Shown piece by piece: positions 1 to 9,221 of a DNA stretch of 16,587 nucleotides. Within the stretch, counting starts at the first letter, position 1. Each line of letters begins with the position of its first letter. A program made the translations under genes and the position numbers. Source of the DNA: Rodentolepis nana (lineage: Eukaryota; Platyhelminthes; Cestoda; Cyclophyllidea; Hymenolepididae); NCBI GenBank assembly GCA_900617975.1, contig UZAE01013064.1:10460-27046 (forward strand). The letters are read 5' to 3'. A model generated the notes under the pieces. It saw nothing but the letters and a program-made list of their open reading frames with translations. It made no database searches and was not told the DNA's origin.

Positions 1-2955
1 TTATTGTGATAAAATGGCACTTTCGTATCACTCAGTGTTAAAATACTGATAGATATTGGAATAAACGTTTTGCCTCAGAAGCGATGAAAGTTGAAGCTCT
101 TGATGTGCAGCATTTTACTGGATTAGGCTTGTTTTACCTACCATTTCTCTACTTTTATGATATTCCGAAAGCGAAATCGAAGTTGACAGATATTCTTATA
201 ACACCCTTCAGGGCTCTTGTGAAACTTGTATGAGTAGTTTTGTTAAAATTCTACTATTCTAATCAAAATATACTCATTCATCAAAGCCTTTAAGTCTGGT
301 TCCGTTATTCTACAAATTAATCAACCGTTAGTGAATTTTGTCAGAATTAGAAATTGGTGAAAAAGGAACTGAAGTTTAAAATGACAACTTCAATGGGTGC
401 TTGTGTCTAAACGGAAGTATTCAAACTCCATATTCTTTCCAATTGAAAATAAACAACTCTTTAGCTGTAGGCAACATGACTATCATCTTGATCTGTGTTT
501 ACGTGAGCCCACTTATGCCATATTCACTCATTCCAATACTCAATACACTTTCAATATTCGATTTTGCGTTTGTACTGTCGAATAACATTAATAACGAACT
601 TCCCAAGTAATTTTTTTAGGAAATGTGGTAGTTTGACAGAAATTGTCACTGATCAGAATTTTACCGTATTATATCAGTCCTATTGACCGAAATCTACAAG
701 TGGTGTTGAATTACGATCATGCCATCAGCCATCTAGCTTTCATCTCTCGCTTATGAACGAAGTAAGGTTAGGATCACCTTTGGATAAGAAAACGGAAGAT
801 ATTAACGATTTTATTTAAAAGTACTTACTCAATAAACCTGGAGAACTGATTGTATTTCTGCCTCAAACGCATGGTACTTTCAGCCATCTAATTAATGGGT
901 TTTATCTTCTCAATTTGCCTAGCGAACAATTTAAAGTATTGTATTAACTCAATAGCTACTTCAACTAGTCAAAATGACTTTGAATGCTACGAATCTGGAC
1001 ACATGTAGGTAACAAGGGCTCTTTCGAGCATATTTTAACTTTTACAGACGAATGCAAATTAGATATAGTCAACAAAGGGTCTATTACACAGAAAATCCTC
1101 CATTCAAGTAAAACCGATTTAGTAGGTGTCCGAATTCGTACCCCCATTTCAAATGAACCCACTTCTCTACTCATTGTTGCCTCCATATCGGATTATTTCA
1201 TTCCCTCTCCTGTTGCATTCCTTCGCATCATTAAATTTTGAAATTCGTTACGTCGTAATCGTTGGAATGCATTTAAACGCTAGTAAAGTAATAAAACTGC
1301 TAATCGTGAGTTAATGGGGAAATAACTATTGAATTTGCATTTGGAGTGTAATGAGTGGGCCACTTTCACACAAAGAGCAGAGCACATTATAAATTTTTAC
1401 ATTGCTATCAGTATTGGCTTACATTTAATGTAGTTTGTAACAAATATTTAAGATTGAATTGAAAGTTCTAACATACTGAATCACCTTTTGTTAGCAATAT
1501 AATCGTAAGTATGCCATTAACATACATGGAAGAATTAATGTCATTATATTAGTGGATAAAGCAGTGCGCGAAGGATAAAAGTGAGCCTGCGTTAATGAAA
1601 ACGGTTGAATAAATATCTTATTTGCACTTAAAGCGCTCAAGGTCACTTACAGTATGTTAAAGGTCATGAAATCTCAATTACCTGGCTTATACTGCAGGAA
1701 CACACAACGAATCCATTAAAGTAAACAAGGGGAATTACCCAACAAAGGCAGAACACTATGTAGATACCACTAGCATCTAGGTATCCATAGCCATTCCTCG
1801 GGCTATATTTCGCTTACCTCGAACAATTTTCGGCATTAAGTATAAAATAGTTTTATCAACAGAATTTGAGGATCGATTGAAAACTAATTGATGGTCTATT
1901 ACACTGGCGGACATTAATTGGAATATTTGATTTAAAATAAACATCTGAAGGTGTCGTTAAAGTAACCAAGACTTCCCAACGAACACTCGAAGATTTTAAA
2001 AAAATCAAGGAACTTTGGAAATCTACTTTTGAGAAATTGTACTCGATTTCGTTTTAACCCCAAATGCCAGTGAGTCTTAATCTCACTTTAACAAATAAGT
2101 GCATAGTTAGCATAGGCAGTGATTGCTTATACCAATTCCTGGTTAGGTGGAGAAGTCACTCTCATGACGTCCAAAACAGGCATTATTACTGCCGTGACAA
2201 CCGACTTTCACTACTGCGTACCCTCTCTCTCTCTCTTTCGCGGTTGTTAAATTATTTTCTTTAAAAAGACAACCCTCGACTCGCAGTTGGCAGCTCCTTT
2301 AATGCAAAACGACAACGTGAACTGTTGAGAGTAGGAGAGTTTGCCTAATGCATAGTTTATGCTGAAATTGACTTTGTTAATTATATTGCCACTTTCGATA
2401 CTAAAATTGCCATTTAGATAGGAGAGTGCGAGAGAGGTGAATGCCCAACCAATGACCACTTGGAAATTACTAATTGCATAACATTACGAATTGAAACGGT
2501 TAGCTCTTTGGCGTAATGCTTTGCATAACAAAGCGGTATCGATGTCATTAGCTACGATTCTGAGTTAGCCATGAATGTATTACGACTTTGGGGGGTATTA
2601 AAAGCAGCAAGTAGTAATCTAATCTATGGGTTCTCGAAAATTTCCATTATTGCTCATGGTCTTTAAGAGTACAACTAGATAACTTGAACTAATGTTGTAC
2701 AAAGTGGGCTTTTAAGAATAGGCTATCTTCAGAGGCTTTCAGTGAAGTATCTCCTTTTTAAGCAAATAATACAAAATATGCGAAGAGTAAATATGTTATA
2801 ACCACCTCAAAATGGGTTCCTGTCACTTTGTCGTACTTCGAGGAAAGTTTAAAAACCGATCAACAATCGTTTGCATAAATAAATACTTTCGAGATTTGGA
2901 TTGTTTAACTCTCTATATCACTGTTTCAGCATTTGTCGTCTTGGAATAAGTGAAT
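1..2955. other. AT-rich non-coding stretch, no supported exon
   Basis: I see no recognisable protein domain, RNA gene or full-length repeat here. Stop codons are dense in all frames and the base composition is AT-rich. The only longer open stretch is about 984-1241, treated as a finding. A short (CT)n run lies at 2222-2237. Because the plus-strand glutamate receptor gene downstream lacks its N-terminal exons, this could be an intron or the 5' region of that gene, but nothing in the sequence proves either. Confidence 0.6.
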
Positions 2956-3040
2956 GAGACTTTGGCCGAGTGGCGTAATATAGTTATTGCAGTTTTGACT
3001 TATTATACATTGCACGTTTTAAGTTCAATCCATGAAAGCG
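2956..3040 (+). pseudogene. Degenerate tRNA-like sequence or tRNA-derived retroposon head
   Basis: The stretch TTTGGCCGAGTGGCG (2961-2974) is a near-perfect match to the A box and D-arm of class II (Ser/Leu) tRNAs. AGTTCAATCC (3022-3031) resembles the B box and T-loop. The spacing between the two suits a tRNA with a variable arm. However, I cannot pair the acceptor arms (GAGACTT has no AAGTCTC partner), and the 5-bp T stem (TTAAG against CATGA) does not pair. A functional tRNA is therefore unlikely. It is better read as a tRNA pseudogene or the promoter head of a tRNA-derived SINE. A chance match cannot be excluded. Confidence 0.3.
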
Positions 3041-3568
3041 TAGGCTAATTGTGACTTCTTACACGTTACTGTAACAGTTAAGCCATTAAGATTTGAAAAC
3101 CGGCAAGTGTATGGTACAACCGTCTTAATCACCGATAAACAGAAAATGGCGATCTCTCAACCAAGCTCCTTATACTGTTATGAGTTTGTGGATGATGCGA
3201 TATTTCGGTCATTTTGTGTTATGAAAGCGCATCAATATGACAGTTCTGACCACCATTGTGAATTTAAAGCACCCTCGGGTAAGTTAATTCTATTCCACCT
3301 CAGGAGTAGTCAAAGTTATGTGTCTAAGCATTTATGTACGTACTAATGTGTTAAAATAAACTAAAATTTAACCAAAATGCGACGCATCTTAAACCAAGTT
3401 TCTTTCCAAGTCTTAGAAGCAGATGGGATGACGTGTAGTAACGCAATTACATCAAAGTTCCTCGTAGAGGGTTTGAGTTATGTGCATTTTTCACATTATT
3501 TTGGTTTGAGTTTTGCTGAATTTTATCTAAAAGTTCTTTTATCCTCCCCCCTCCTCTTTTCCACCCAG
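3041..3568. other. Non-coding stretch ending in a strong polypyrimidine tract
   Basis: No exon can be supported here. A good donor-like site, CGG|GTAAGTTA, lies at 3276-3284, but the open frame that runs through it does not join in phase to the receptor exon without hitting stops. The last 35 bases are C- and T-rich and end in CCACCCAG at 3568. This looks like a 3' splice site for the exon that follows. Confidence 0.5.
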
Positions 3569-3893
3569 GAAGAATGATGGAAGTCCGGACGTTGATATGA
3601 AATGTAAATTTTACTTTCAGGAAGATGGTACTTGTGACGCGAACTCTATACCCTGCTGGATACGGGGTGATAATGAGAGGTCTAACAAGAAAACTGACAC
3701 GGTAATAGTGACCAAGCAGCCTCCTTTGATGCCCCGGAATTACTCGGGACCCGACCACTCAGAGACAAGACGGGGCAGAAAACTTGCTTGTTGCACGGGT
3801 CTTTCGATGGACTTACTTATTGAACTCATGAAGGATTTGAACTTTGAGGTGGAACTCTACGAAGTCTATGATCGTCTTTGGGGTGGTTGGACC
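3569..3893 (+). CDS. NMDA-type glutamate receptor, exon A: start of ligand-binding lobe S1 (partial gene)
   Basis: This exon encodes the first part of the extracellular ligand-binding lobe S1 of an ionotropic glutamate receptor of the NMDA GluN2 class, a cation channel of the neuronal plasma membrane. The well-supported part begins at GAAGATGGTACTTGT (3621) and runs to a clean donor ACC|GTAAGTG (donor GT at 3894), ending in phase 0. Four cysteines are visible, in TC (3633), IPC (3654) and the adjacent pair ACC (3789-3794). These match the four that form two disulfides in NMDA subunits. The pair is followed by TGLSMDLLIELMKDLNFEVELYEV, equivalent to KGFCIDILKKL in vertebrate GluN2, with Ser where the unpaired Cys would be. 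The segment between IPC and the Cys pair is about 44 residues, much longer than in vertebrate GluN2, and holds an N-glycosylation site (NYS). Two acceptors are possible: AG at 3568 after a long pyrimidine tract, or TTTCAG at 3620. The frame is open from either. The upstream exon was not found. Confidence 0.85.
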
Positions 3894-4985
3894 GTAAGTG
3901 CCTTCAGCTATTGATAAGGAGCAATTTGACACAATCAATCCAGATCTTATCTGGGTTGTGCATGTCATATCCAGATTTTAAAAATAAAAATGCGTGCATT
4001 TTATGAAGCGGTAAGTTACTGTACGAAGAAGTTAATTTAAAGGCTTTTCATGCAGTCAGACATCACGTAAAATGAAACGGCGGCTAATTCAGGCAGTTAG
4101 GTATCTATTTCAGTTTAATGATTTACAACCTAATCATTTTTGTATTGGCTTTGAAACCTAGACAGCAAACATGATGTACAATGCTAGAATGTTCGGTTAC
4201 ATCGAATATGTACTACACTATTTTGGGAACAAGATAGCATAGTGATGGGAAACTTTACTTGTACACATATTTCTCAATCTCCAATTCTTGTGCCCTCTTA
4301 ATTCAAATCATCCCTACTTGAAAATAACTCATTATCGTTTTCAGGTCAGTTTTAGCTTTGCAATGAGGTCTATTGACAGAGCGAAATGGCATTTAGGTCC
4401 AATTTTCTTAAATAACGTCTCATAATAATGTTTTTGAGTATTAATTACAGTATTGTCCTAATAAATAGACCTCATTCCAACCCGAAACAAGGCACATGTA
4501 CTTGAAGTAAACAAAATTTTTTGTCAATATAAAATGAATAAAATTAGTTGAATTGAAGGTCATTTGCACACCTCACTTCCAAAAACTTCTGCTTACTAAC
4601 CCGTTAAATTAGCATAATTATTCAGAGACGATTAATGGGGTTCAGCTACTCAAATACTAGCTTATATTTGTGCAGTAATTCTACTATAGACAGGTACTGC
4701 AGTAAGAGACAACCGTCTCCTTATTGATTGAATGTAAGTGAATGGGGATTTGGTTTACCTCACAACAATTGAATCGTTTTTCACATGCTTTTATTCTAAG
4801 GATAGATTGTAAATCCGTTATTGAAATGTTAGCATGTGAAAAAAAGGTGAGGGTAGCGAAGTAGTTTCAAACACAAATTAAGATATCATGGAATGCGACC
4901 GTTTTTTATCGTCAAATTATGTTTGAACAATTTTTGACCAGCAGGTAGTTTACGCTCCATAATTCAAATCCCTATATTCGCTATT
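3894..4985 (+). other. Receptor intron 1, first part (3894-5777 in full)
   Basis: This intron runs from donor GTAAGT at 3894 to acceptor TTATTAG ending at 5777, 1,884 bases in all. The first 1.1 kb has no recognisable coding sequence or repeat. It contains a spaced inverted repeat at 4757-4853, described under findings. The rest of the intron carries the short retroposon copy at 4986-5320 and about 450 bases of plain AT-rich sequence. Confidence 0.75.
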
Positions 4986-5320
4986 GGGGGGGGGGGGTGC
5001 GCGATAGACTTATTTCCACGTGGTGCACCCTGGGAAACGTATATTCATACGGCAAAAATGTCTATTAATCGGCAGTTGACTTCTGACTTCTAACTACCAT
5101 CACCCCACTGTATGTCATATTTGACTACCTTCACAGTACTCACCTCATCTTTTTCTACCTTTGTGTCTGTCCCTTTTCATCGCTGAAACCCTCTTCTATT
5201 CCCCCCCCCCACCTCTCGACTTTTTTTCACTTTGAAGTTGCTTCCCCTCTGTGAAGCCTGAAGTCAACTAAATGACTAATGATAACCATCAAAACGCCTG
5301 CCACGTTACGTGGTATTTAT
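4986..5320 (+). mobile_element. SINE-like retroposon family, copy 1 (plus orientation, near full length)
   Basis: This is the plus-strand copy of a roughly 325-bp dispersed repeat found four times in the window. It begins with a run of 12 G (4986-4997) followed by TGCGCGATAGACTTA. It continues through a pyrimidine-rich middle, including C10 at 5201-5210, and ends near TGATAACCATCAAAACGCCTG (5279-5300). The reverse complement matches the copies at 10602 and 14883 along most of its length, by eye. The 3' tail here is eroded: CCACGTTACGTGG (5301-5313) and GTATTTATT replace the AAAT tail seen in copy 4. I found no convincing target-site duplication. It encodes no protein and lies in intron 1 of the receptor gene, in the same orientation as the gene. 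Confidence 0.8.
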
Positions 5321-5777
5321 TCATGGATCGTCTGTTAACGATGGTCAGTCATATTTGATGGATTTCATATTTGAGAAGGCAGTTTACAAGTTCCTAAAAA
5401 AGGCGAGTTGCGATAGCGGAGATGGTGACTTAATAATTAATTACCTTCACCCTTTCGGGGTGTTACAATAGGAAACTTTTCATGGGGAGGGGATTTGAAA
5501 CGTCTGCTCTAGGGAGGTAGTTAAATAACCGAGCTCGTCAACTTTTTGAGTGAATTTCTAATGTGTTTACATTTTCTGTGTTCGGCTTTTAATTATTCAT
5601 TAATCCAACGCTTTGATTTTAACTATCAGATAAATAGGGACATTTTTGACAGTCTATTTGCCATTTGTGACAAGGGTAAAGTACGACCTTGGCAATAGAA
5701 CATTTTGTGCAAAGGTAACATAGTAATCATAAATTTACCTATGGCATTTTAAAATATCTGCACTTTTTACTTATTAG
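5321..5777 (+). other. End of receptor intron 1
   Basis: This is plain AT-rich intron sequence with no recognisable repeat or coding stretch. It ends in a pyrimidine-rich tract, CACTTTTTACTTATTAG, which is the 3' splice site of exon B. Confidence 0.7.
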
Positions 5778-5961
5778 AAAGACGGTTGGAATGGCTTGGT
5801 GCGAGAACTAATGGACCAAAAGGCAGATATGGCCATTACATCTCTAAAAATAACACCAAATCGCTCGGAGCAGATTGATTTCAGCGTACCGTTTCTTGAA
5901 ACTGGCATTGCAATCACTGTTGCGTTAAGGGAAGGCGCTATCTCACCAACAGCTTTCTTGG
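5778..5961 (+). CDS. NMDA-type glutamate receptor, exon B: rest of S1 and pre-M1 linker
   Basis: Exon B follows the acceptor TTATTAG (AG at 5776-5777) and ends TTCTTGG|GTAAGA (donor GT at 5962). It is 184 bases: 61 codons plus one base. It begins [20 protein letters not shown] and continues in phase 0 from exon A. Clear NMDA GluN2 signatures follow: [27 protein letters not shown] and the pre-M1 motif GAISPTAFL. The Arg in NRSEQ (5862-5864) is the conserved residue that holds the alpha-carboxylate of the agonist. In vertebrate GluN2 the residue two after Ser in GSLTI is Thr. Here the equivalent is Lys (SLKI, codon 5847-5849). [10 protein letters not shown] and the ISPTAFLE pre-M1 motif favour GluN2 over GluN1, GluN3 or AMPA/kainate receptors. 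No internal stop or frameshift is present, so the exon looks functional. Confidence 0.93.
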
Positions 5962-6296
5962 GTAAGAAATGTCCAAATATTTTGGCCAAAATTTAACTGT
6001 CCTCACGTTAGCTAAAAGTCTCCATTTCTAACCCAACCAAACCATTAAATGTCACTCATTGCAGCGCTGTTATTTAGATTACGAAAATAGATTTGCATAA
6101 CAAGTTTCCTAATTAGGATTTATTGTGCCTAATTTGTTGATGACACCTTAAGATGAAGGTGACTATTTGAAGACACCTACGGATAATATCTGATCTCCTT
6201 GTTGCTTAAAAGTTTCGCTTAATCGGGTCGTTTTATTACTGTCTTTTTATATGCATGATAAGCTCATCTTATGCGCAATTTTTTAATGGGATTCGA

Positions 6297-6298
<2 letters not shown>

Positions 6299-6341
<43 letters not shown>

Positions 6342-6344
6342 CCG

Positions 6345-6384
<40 letters not shown>
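6299..6384. repeat. Two long TA-dinucleotide arrays around a 6-base spacer
   Basis: About 40 bases of pure (TA)n at 6299-6339 and another of similar length at 6346-6384 are separated only by TTCCGT. Each array is self-complementary and the two are complementary to each other. The block could fold as a single long hairpin or extrude as a cruciform. Array length in an assembly is often inexact for such sequence. Confidence 0.95.
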
Positions 6385-6389
<5 letters not shown>

Positions 6390-7144
6390 TAGGTAAGAAT
6401 TTAAAAAGCCCTATTAAAGATTGAGATTATTTGTTTAAATACAAGAAATATTTATATTCTGCTGGTAGAATAGTTGAAAATATTCTTGATATGCGCAATT
6501 TTACTAAGAGTTGAAGTAAATCAATTTTTTAAAAATTTAATTGGAGAAAGATTAGGAGTCCAATAGAAGACGAAACGGATTTCCGAATATATGGAAATGG
6601 AAAATATTATCAGCGCATCTAAAACATCTAACTTAAATTTATTTTCAAATTAATGTCATTCTAATTGACATTTATCGAAATTTTTAACTTCTAATACCTA
6701 TTCTTTTGCCAATCACTTCCCGATTGAATTTATATTCACGTTGTTCGGAGTTCATTGATAGCCCGATTGATTTCAATATTTTGTCAAATTCCCATGCCGC
6801 ATTCGTCCTTAAATCAAAAAAACAAAGTAGGAAATTAACTTGTTGTGCAGGTGAACGCATAAGAAGTACCCTCAATGCAATTTATTCGCACTGTTTACAT
6901 TGCCGAATCTAAGGTTTCAACCTAAATTGCCTTTTATTCAAAGTGTGAAATTATTAATCGAATTTCTCCTCACAATTTATTTACTTTCTCCTAATTTAAC
7001 ATTTAAACGAATGTGTTTTGTTTAAGTTATAAAGGAAAGGGAACGGTTTCTCGATATCAAGGTCAAAAGCTTCGAGAAAATGGGATATTTAATTCACGAA
7101 AAAGGTTATATGGCATCTTTTGACAAGCATATCAATCACAGTCC

Positions 7145-7170
7145 TTGTCCTTAATTGTTATTAAGGACAA
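7145..7170. repeat. Perfect 11-bp hairpin in intron 2
   Basis: TTGTCCTTAAT (7145-7155) and ATTAAGGACAA (7160-7170) are exact reverse complements around the 4-base loop TGTT. The hairpin lies about 80 bases upstream of the exon C acceptor. There is no T-run after it and no known family match, so I make no functional call. Confidence 0.8.
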
Positions 7171-7252
7171 TGGAGAAGGAAATGCATAAATTCTCCGTTT
7201 CTTCTAATATCATTTTCGATTTATTTAACTAATATTTATTCCTCTTTTTTAG

Positions 7253-7378
7253 AGCCCTACGATTATCAATGTTGGTGCATTATTCTCCTCTTCAGCGTCC
7301 ATGCCTCTGGAGCTGCCATATATCTCTATGAGTGGTTATCACCTGTTGGACAGGATCGAGGGAGACTCATTACTCCAG
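7253..7378 (+). CDS. NMDA-type glutamate receptor, exon C: pre-M1 end and transmembrane helix M1
   Basis: Exon C follows CCTCTTTTTTAG (AG at 7251-7252) and ends ACTCCAG|GTAATA (donor GT at 7379). It is 126 bases. The first two bases complete the Glu codon begun in exon B, giving AFLEPYDYQCW. This is the conserved pre-M1 cuff of NMDA subunits. Next comes a hydrophobic helix of about 20 residues (IILLFSVHASGAAIYLYEW), the first transmembrane segment M1, and then LSPVGQDRGRLITP. EWLSPVG corresponds to EYFSPVG at the end of M1 in vertebrate GluN2. The exon ends in phase 1. The pore loop M2 and helix M3 should be in the next exon, which I could not find in the remaining 9.2 kb. Confidence 0.92.
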
Positions 7379-9221
7379 GTAATACTAATGTTTGAAAGTT
7401 GCTTCATGTTAGTGTTGAATATGCTTAAGGAAACAAATGAGCAGCATAAAATTGAAAGAGGTTCCCGGGGGGGGGGGGGGTTTGACGTGTTTCATCTACG
7501 AGGTATTTGTCCACTTTAAATTCACATTAGAAAGGACGCGTTGATTTACTTTTTTCCAAATGATAATATGTTGGCTTCTTTCAAAAGGTGTCAGTCTGAG
7601 AGTCTTGGAAGAAAGAAGATCAGTTCTATTCGAAATAAAAATCAGGATGAAATTCAACATACCTGCACATATCTTGTGATTGGCTAGGTTAAGCATAAGT
7701 GGTTCCATCGTAAACATTGCTCTTTCATTGGATCAAAATATTATGAAAGCGAATTTGATCTGCAAATATTAAGTTGCATTCGAAGGGTATAGTGAAAAAA
7801 GAAATTATGCAATGGACTGGTTCACACTAAAAGAGGTTGGTTGGTAACAAATTTTGGGGGTTTGTATAGTACGGTATGCGATTTGAAGCTTCCTAGAGCC
7901 AATTAAAAATACTCTCTTGCCTTGCAAACTTTATTTGTTTTAAATTGAATTTATGTCTCAAGCAAATGTTAAGGTGCTTGATTCGGTACGTGACCCTTTT
8001 CTTCCAATGTGATGAGTTAACAGAAGAGCAGCTTCCACAATATCCTATTTTGCCAATATACGGAAAACTATTACTAACACTGTCGTTAAATCGGATAATC
8101 ATATTTTATGTGACAGAGCCAAACAGTTTACTCTGAGAGCTTTATTTACATAGACATGATTCATTAATTGAAGCGATTTCTTATTCAAGACATCTCTCTT
8201 GTAATTGCATTATTCAATTACGAAACTCTACGAGAGCATGGTTCAGCAAACTGTCTTATGCTTCTGGGTGGCTACAAGTCATCGGCCTCTTCCCTCCTGG
8301 AAGCCGAAGAATCAATAGCAATTTGCATGGAAGCTAATTCAAGTCCCAATTGAGAAAAAAGCCAAATAACTATGCCAAATTTGGACAACGTGATCTCCGG
8401 CTTACAGTCAATTAGACTGTACTAACATAGAAACAAGTTGGCCCTTTTCATGCCAAGTGAGAATAAGAAAATTGATGTTTGAGTCAAATGAAAGAAGGGG
8501 AAAGGAATGGCCTTATCAAACCTACGTACAACACGAACAAAGTCATAGCTAAGTCGTCATGACAATGCAAAGGCGATGATCAATCTATTGCTGGTCGAGT
8601 TTTGGTCAGAAGACTAGGTACAAGGGAATTGTGCCCTTTTCATTAGCGAATTTAAAATGGACTTATGTTTGAATTAAATCGACTAAAGTATAAAGTTAAT
8701 TAAAATTTATTTTGCAAATTTCATGGAGATTTAGTCACTAGGTGTACATTATATTAAGAGCTGTTTCTAATGCCATTTTGTGGTATTCTTTTTGATACGC
8801 AATTTTTTCAATGCTTTTCTATGCATGTTGAAAAAATCAAGTAGTCGTGAATTTTAATGACGGTGTGTATCTTTTTTCACTGTTGAAAGAACGCCTTAAT
8901 TAGTGAACTCCATTTTTTCATAAAATAAACCTGCCTTCATTTTTATGCGCTGATTAAATGGATAAATAGAGTCGAGAAGTGGGTAGTTCAAGAAGGCATT
9001 TTCACTTTACTTAATTATGGTGTCTGAGGAGGAAAGCGTACACTGTGTCTTCACCGTTTCAATTATTTAACTGTTTCCCCAACCCCCCACCCCCACTGCT
9101 TTTAATATCATTAAAGTTAATTGACAAGGTGGCATTTATCAGAGGTATCTACTACGCCTACCCCCCCCCCCCTCCATCCTTTTATCTTCCCTTGAATGCC
9201 CTAAAATTTATGGTAAATATA
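7379..9221 (+). other. Start of the long receptor intron 3
   Basis: This is AT-rich sequence after the exon C donor. It includes homopolymers G14 at 7467-7480 and C12 at 9161-9172. The open stretches here (for example around 7945-8136 and 8168-8353) show no recognisable domain, and none matches the expected pore and M3 region. I read this as intron. Confidence 0.6.

Larger units (their letters stand above)
5962..7252 (+). other. Receptor intron 2
   Basis: This intron runs from GTAAGAAAT to CCTCTTTTTTAG, 1,291 bases. It is in phase 1: exon B ends with G and exon C starts with AG, together giving the Glu codon of SPTAFLE. It contains the paired TA microsatellite at 6299-6384 and a perfect hairpin at 7145-7170. 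Otherwise I see AT-rich sequence with no coding signature. Confidence 0.85.

Noticed and set aside
1485..1510. CCTTTTGTTAGCAATATAATC followed by GTAAGTATG looked like a receptor exon ending in PFV-type S1 start
   Set aside because: A stop codon lies in frame four codons upstream (TAACATACTGAA) with no acceptor AG between, so no exon can be built.
3225..3278. Possible short exon reading TTIVNLKHPR before donor GGGTAAGTTA
   Set aside because: It can join in phase only to the 3621 acceptor, has a stop just upstream at 3222-3224, a poor acceptor, and lacks the expected PFV motif.
3447..3758. Minus-strand open frame of 103 codons
   Set aside because: It is antisense to receptor exon A and shows no domain. 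It is a shadow of the real coding strand.
5016..5023. CCACGTGG as an E-box or G-box regulatory site
   Set aside because: It lies inside retroposon copy 1, and other copies have CCACGCTGG there, so it is a private substitution rather than a conserved site.
7024..7154. Charged open stretch of about 40 codons (IKERERFLDIKVKSFEKMGY...)
   Set aside because: It has no start, no clear splice borders and no recognised homology. It lies in intron 2, between exons already joined in phase.
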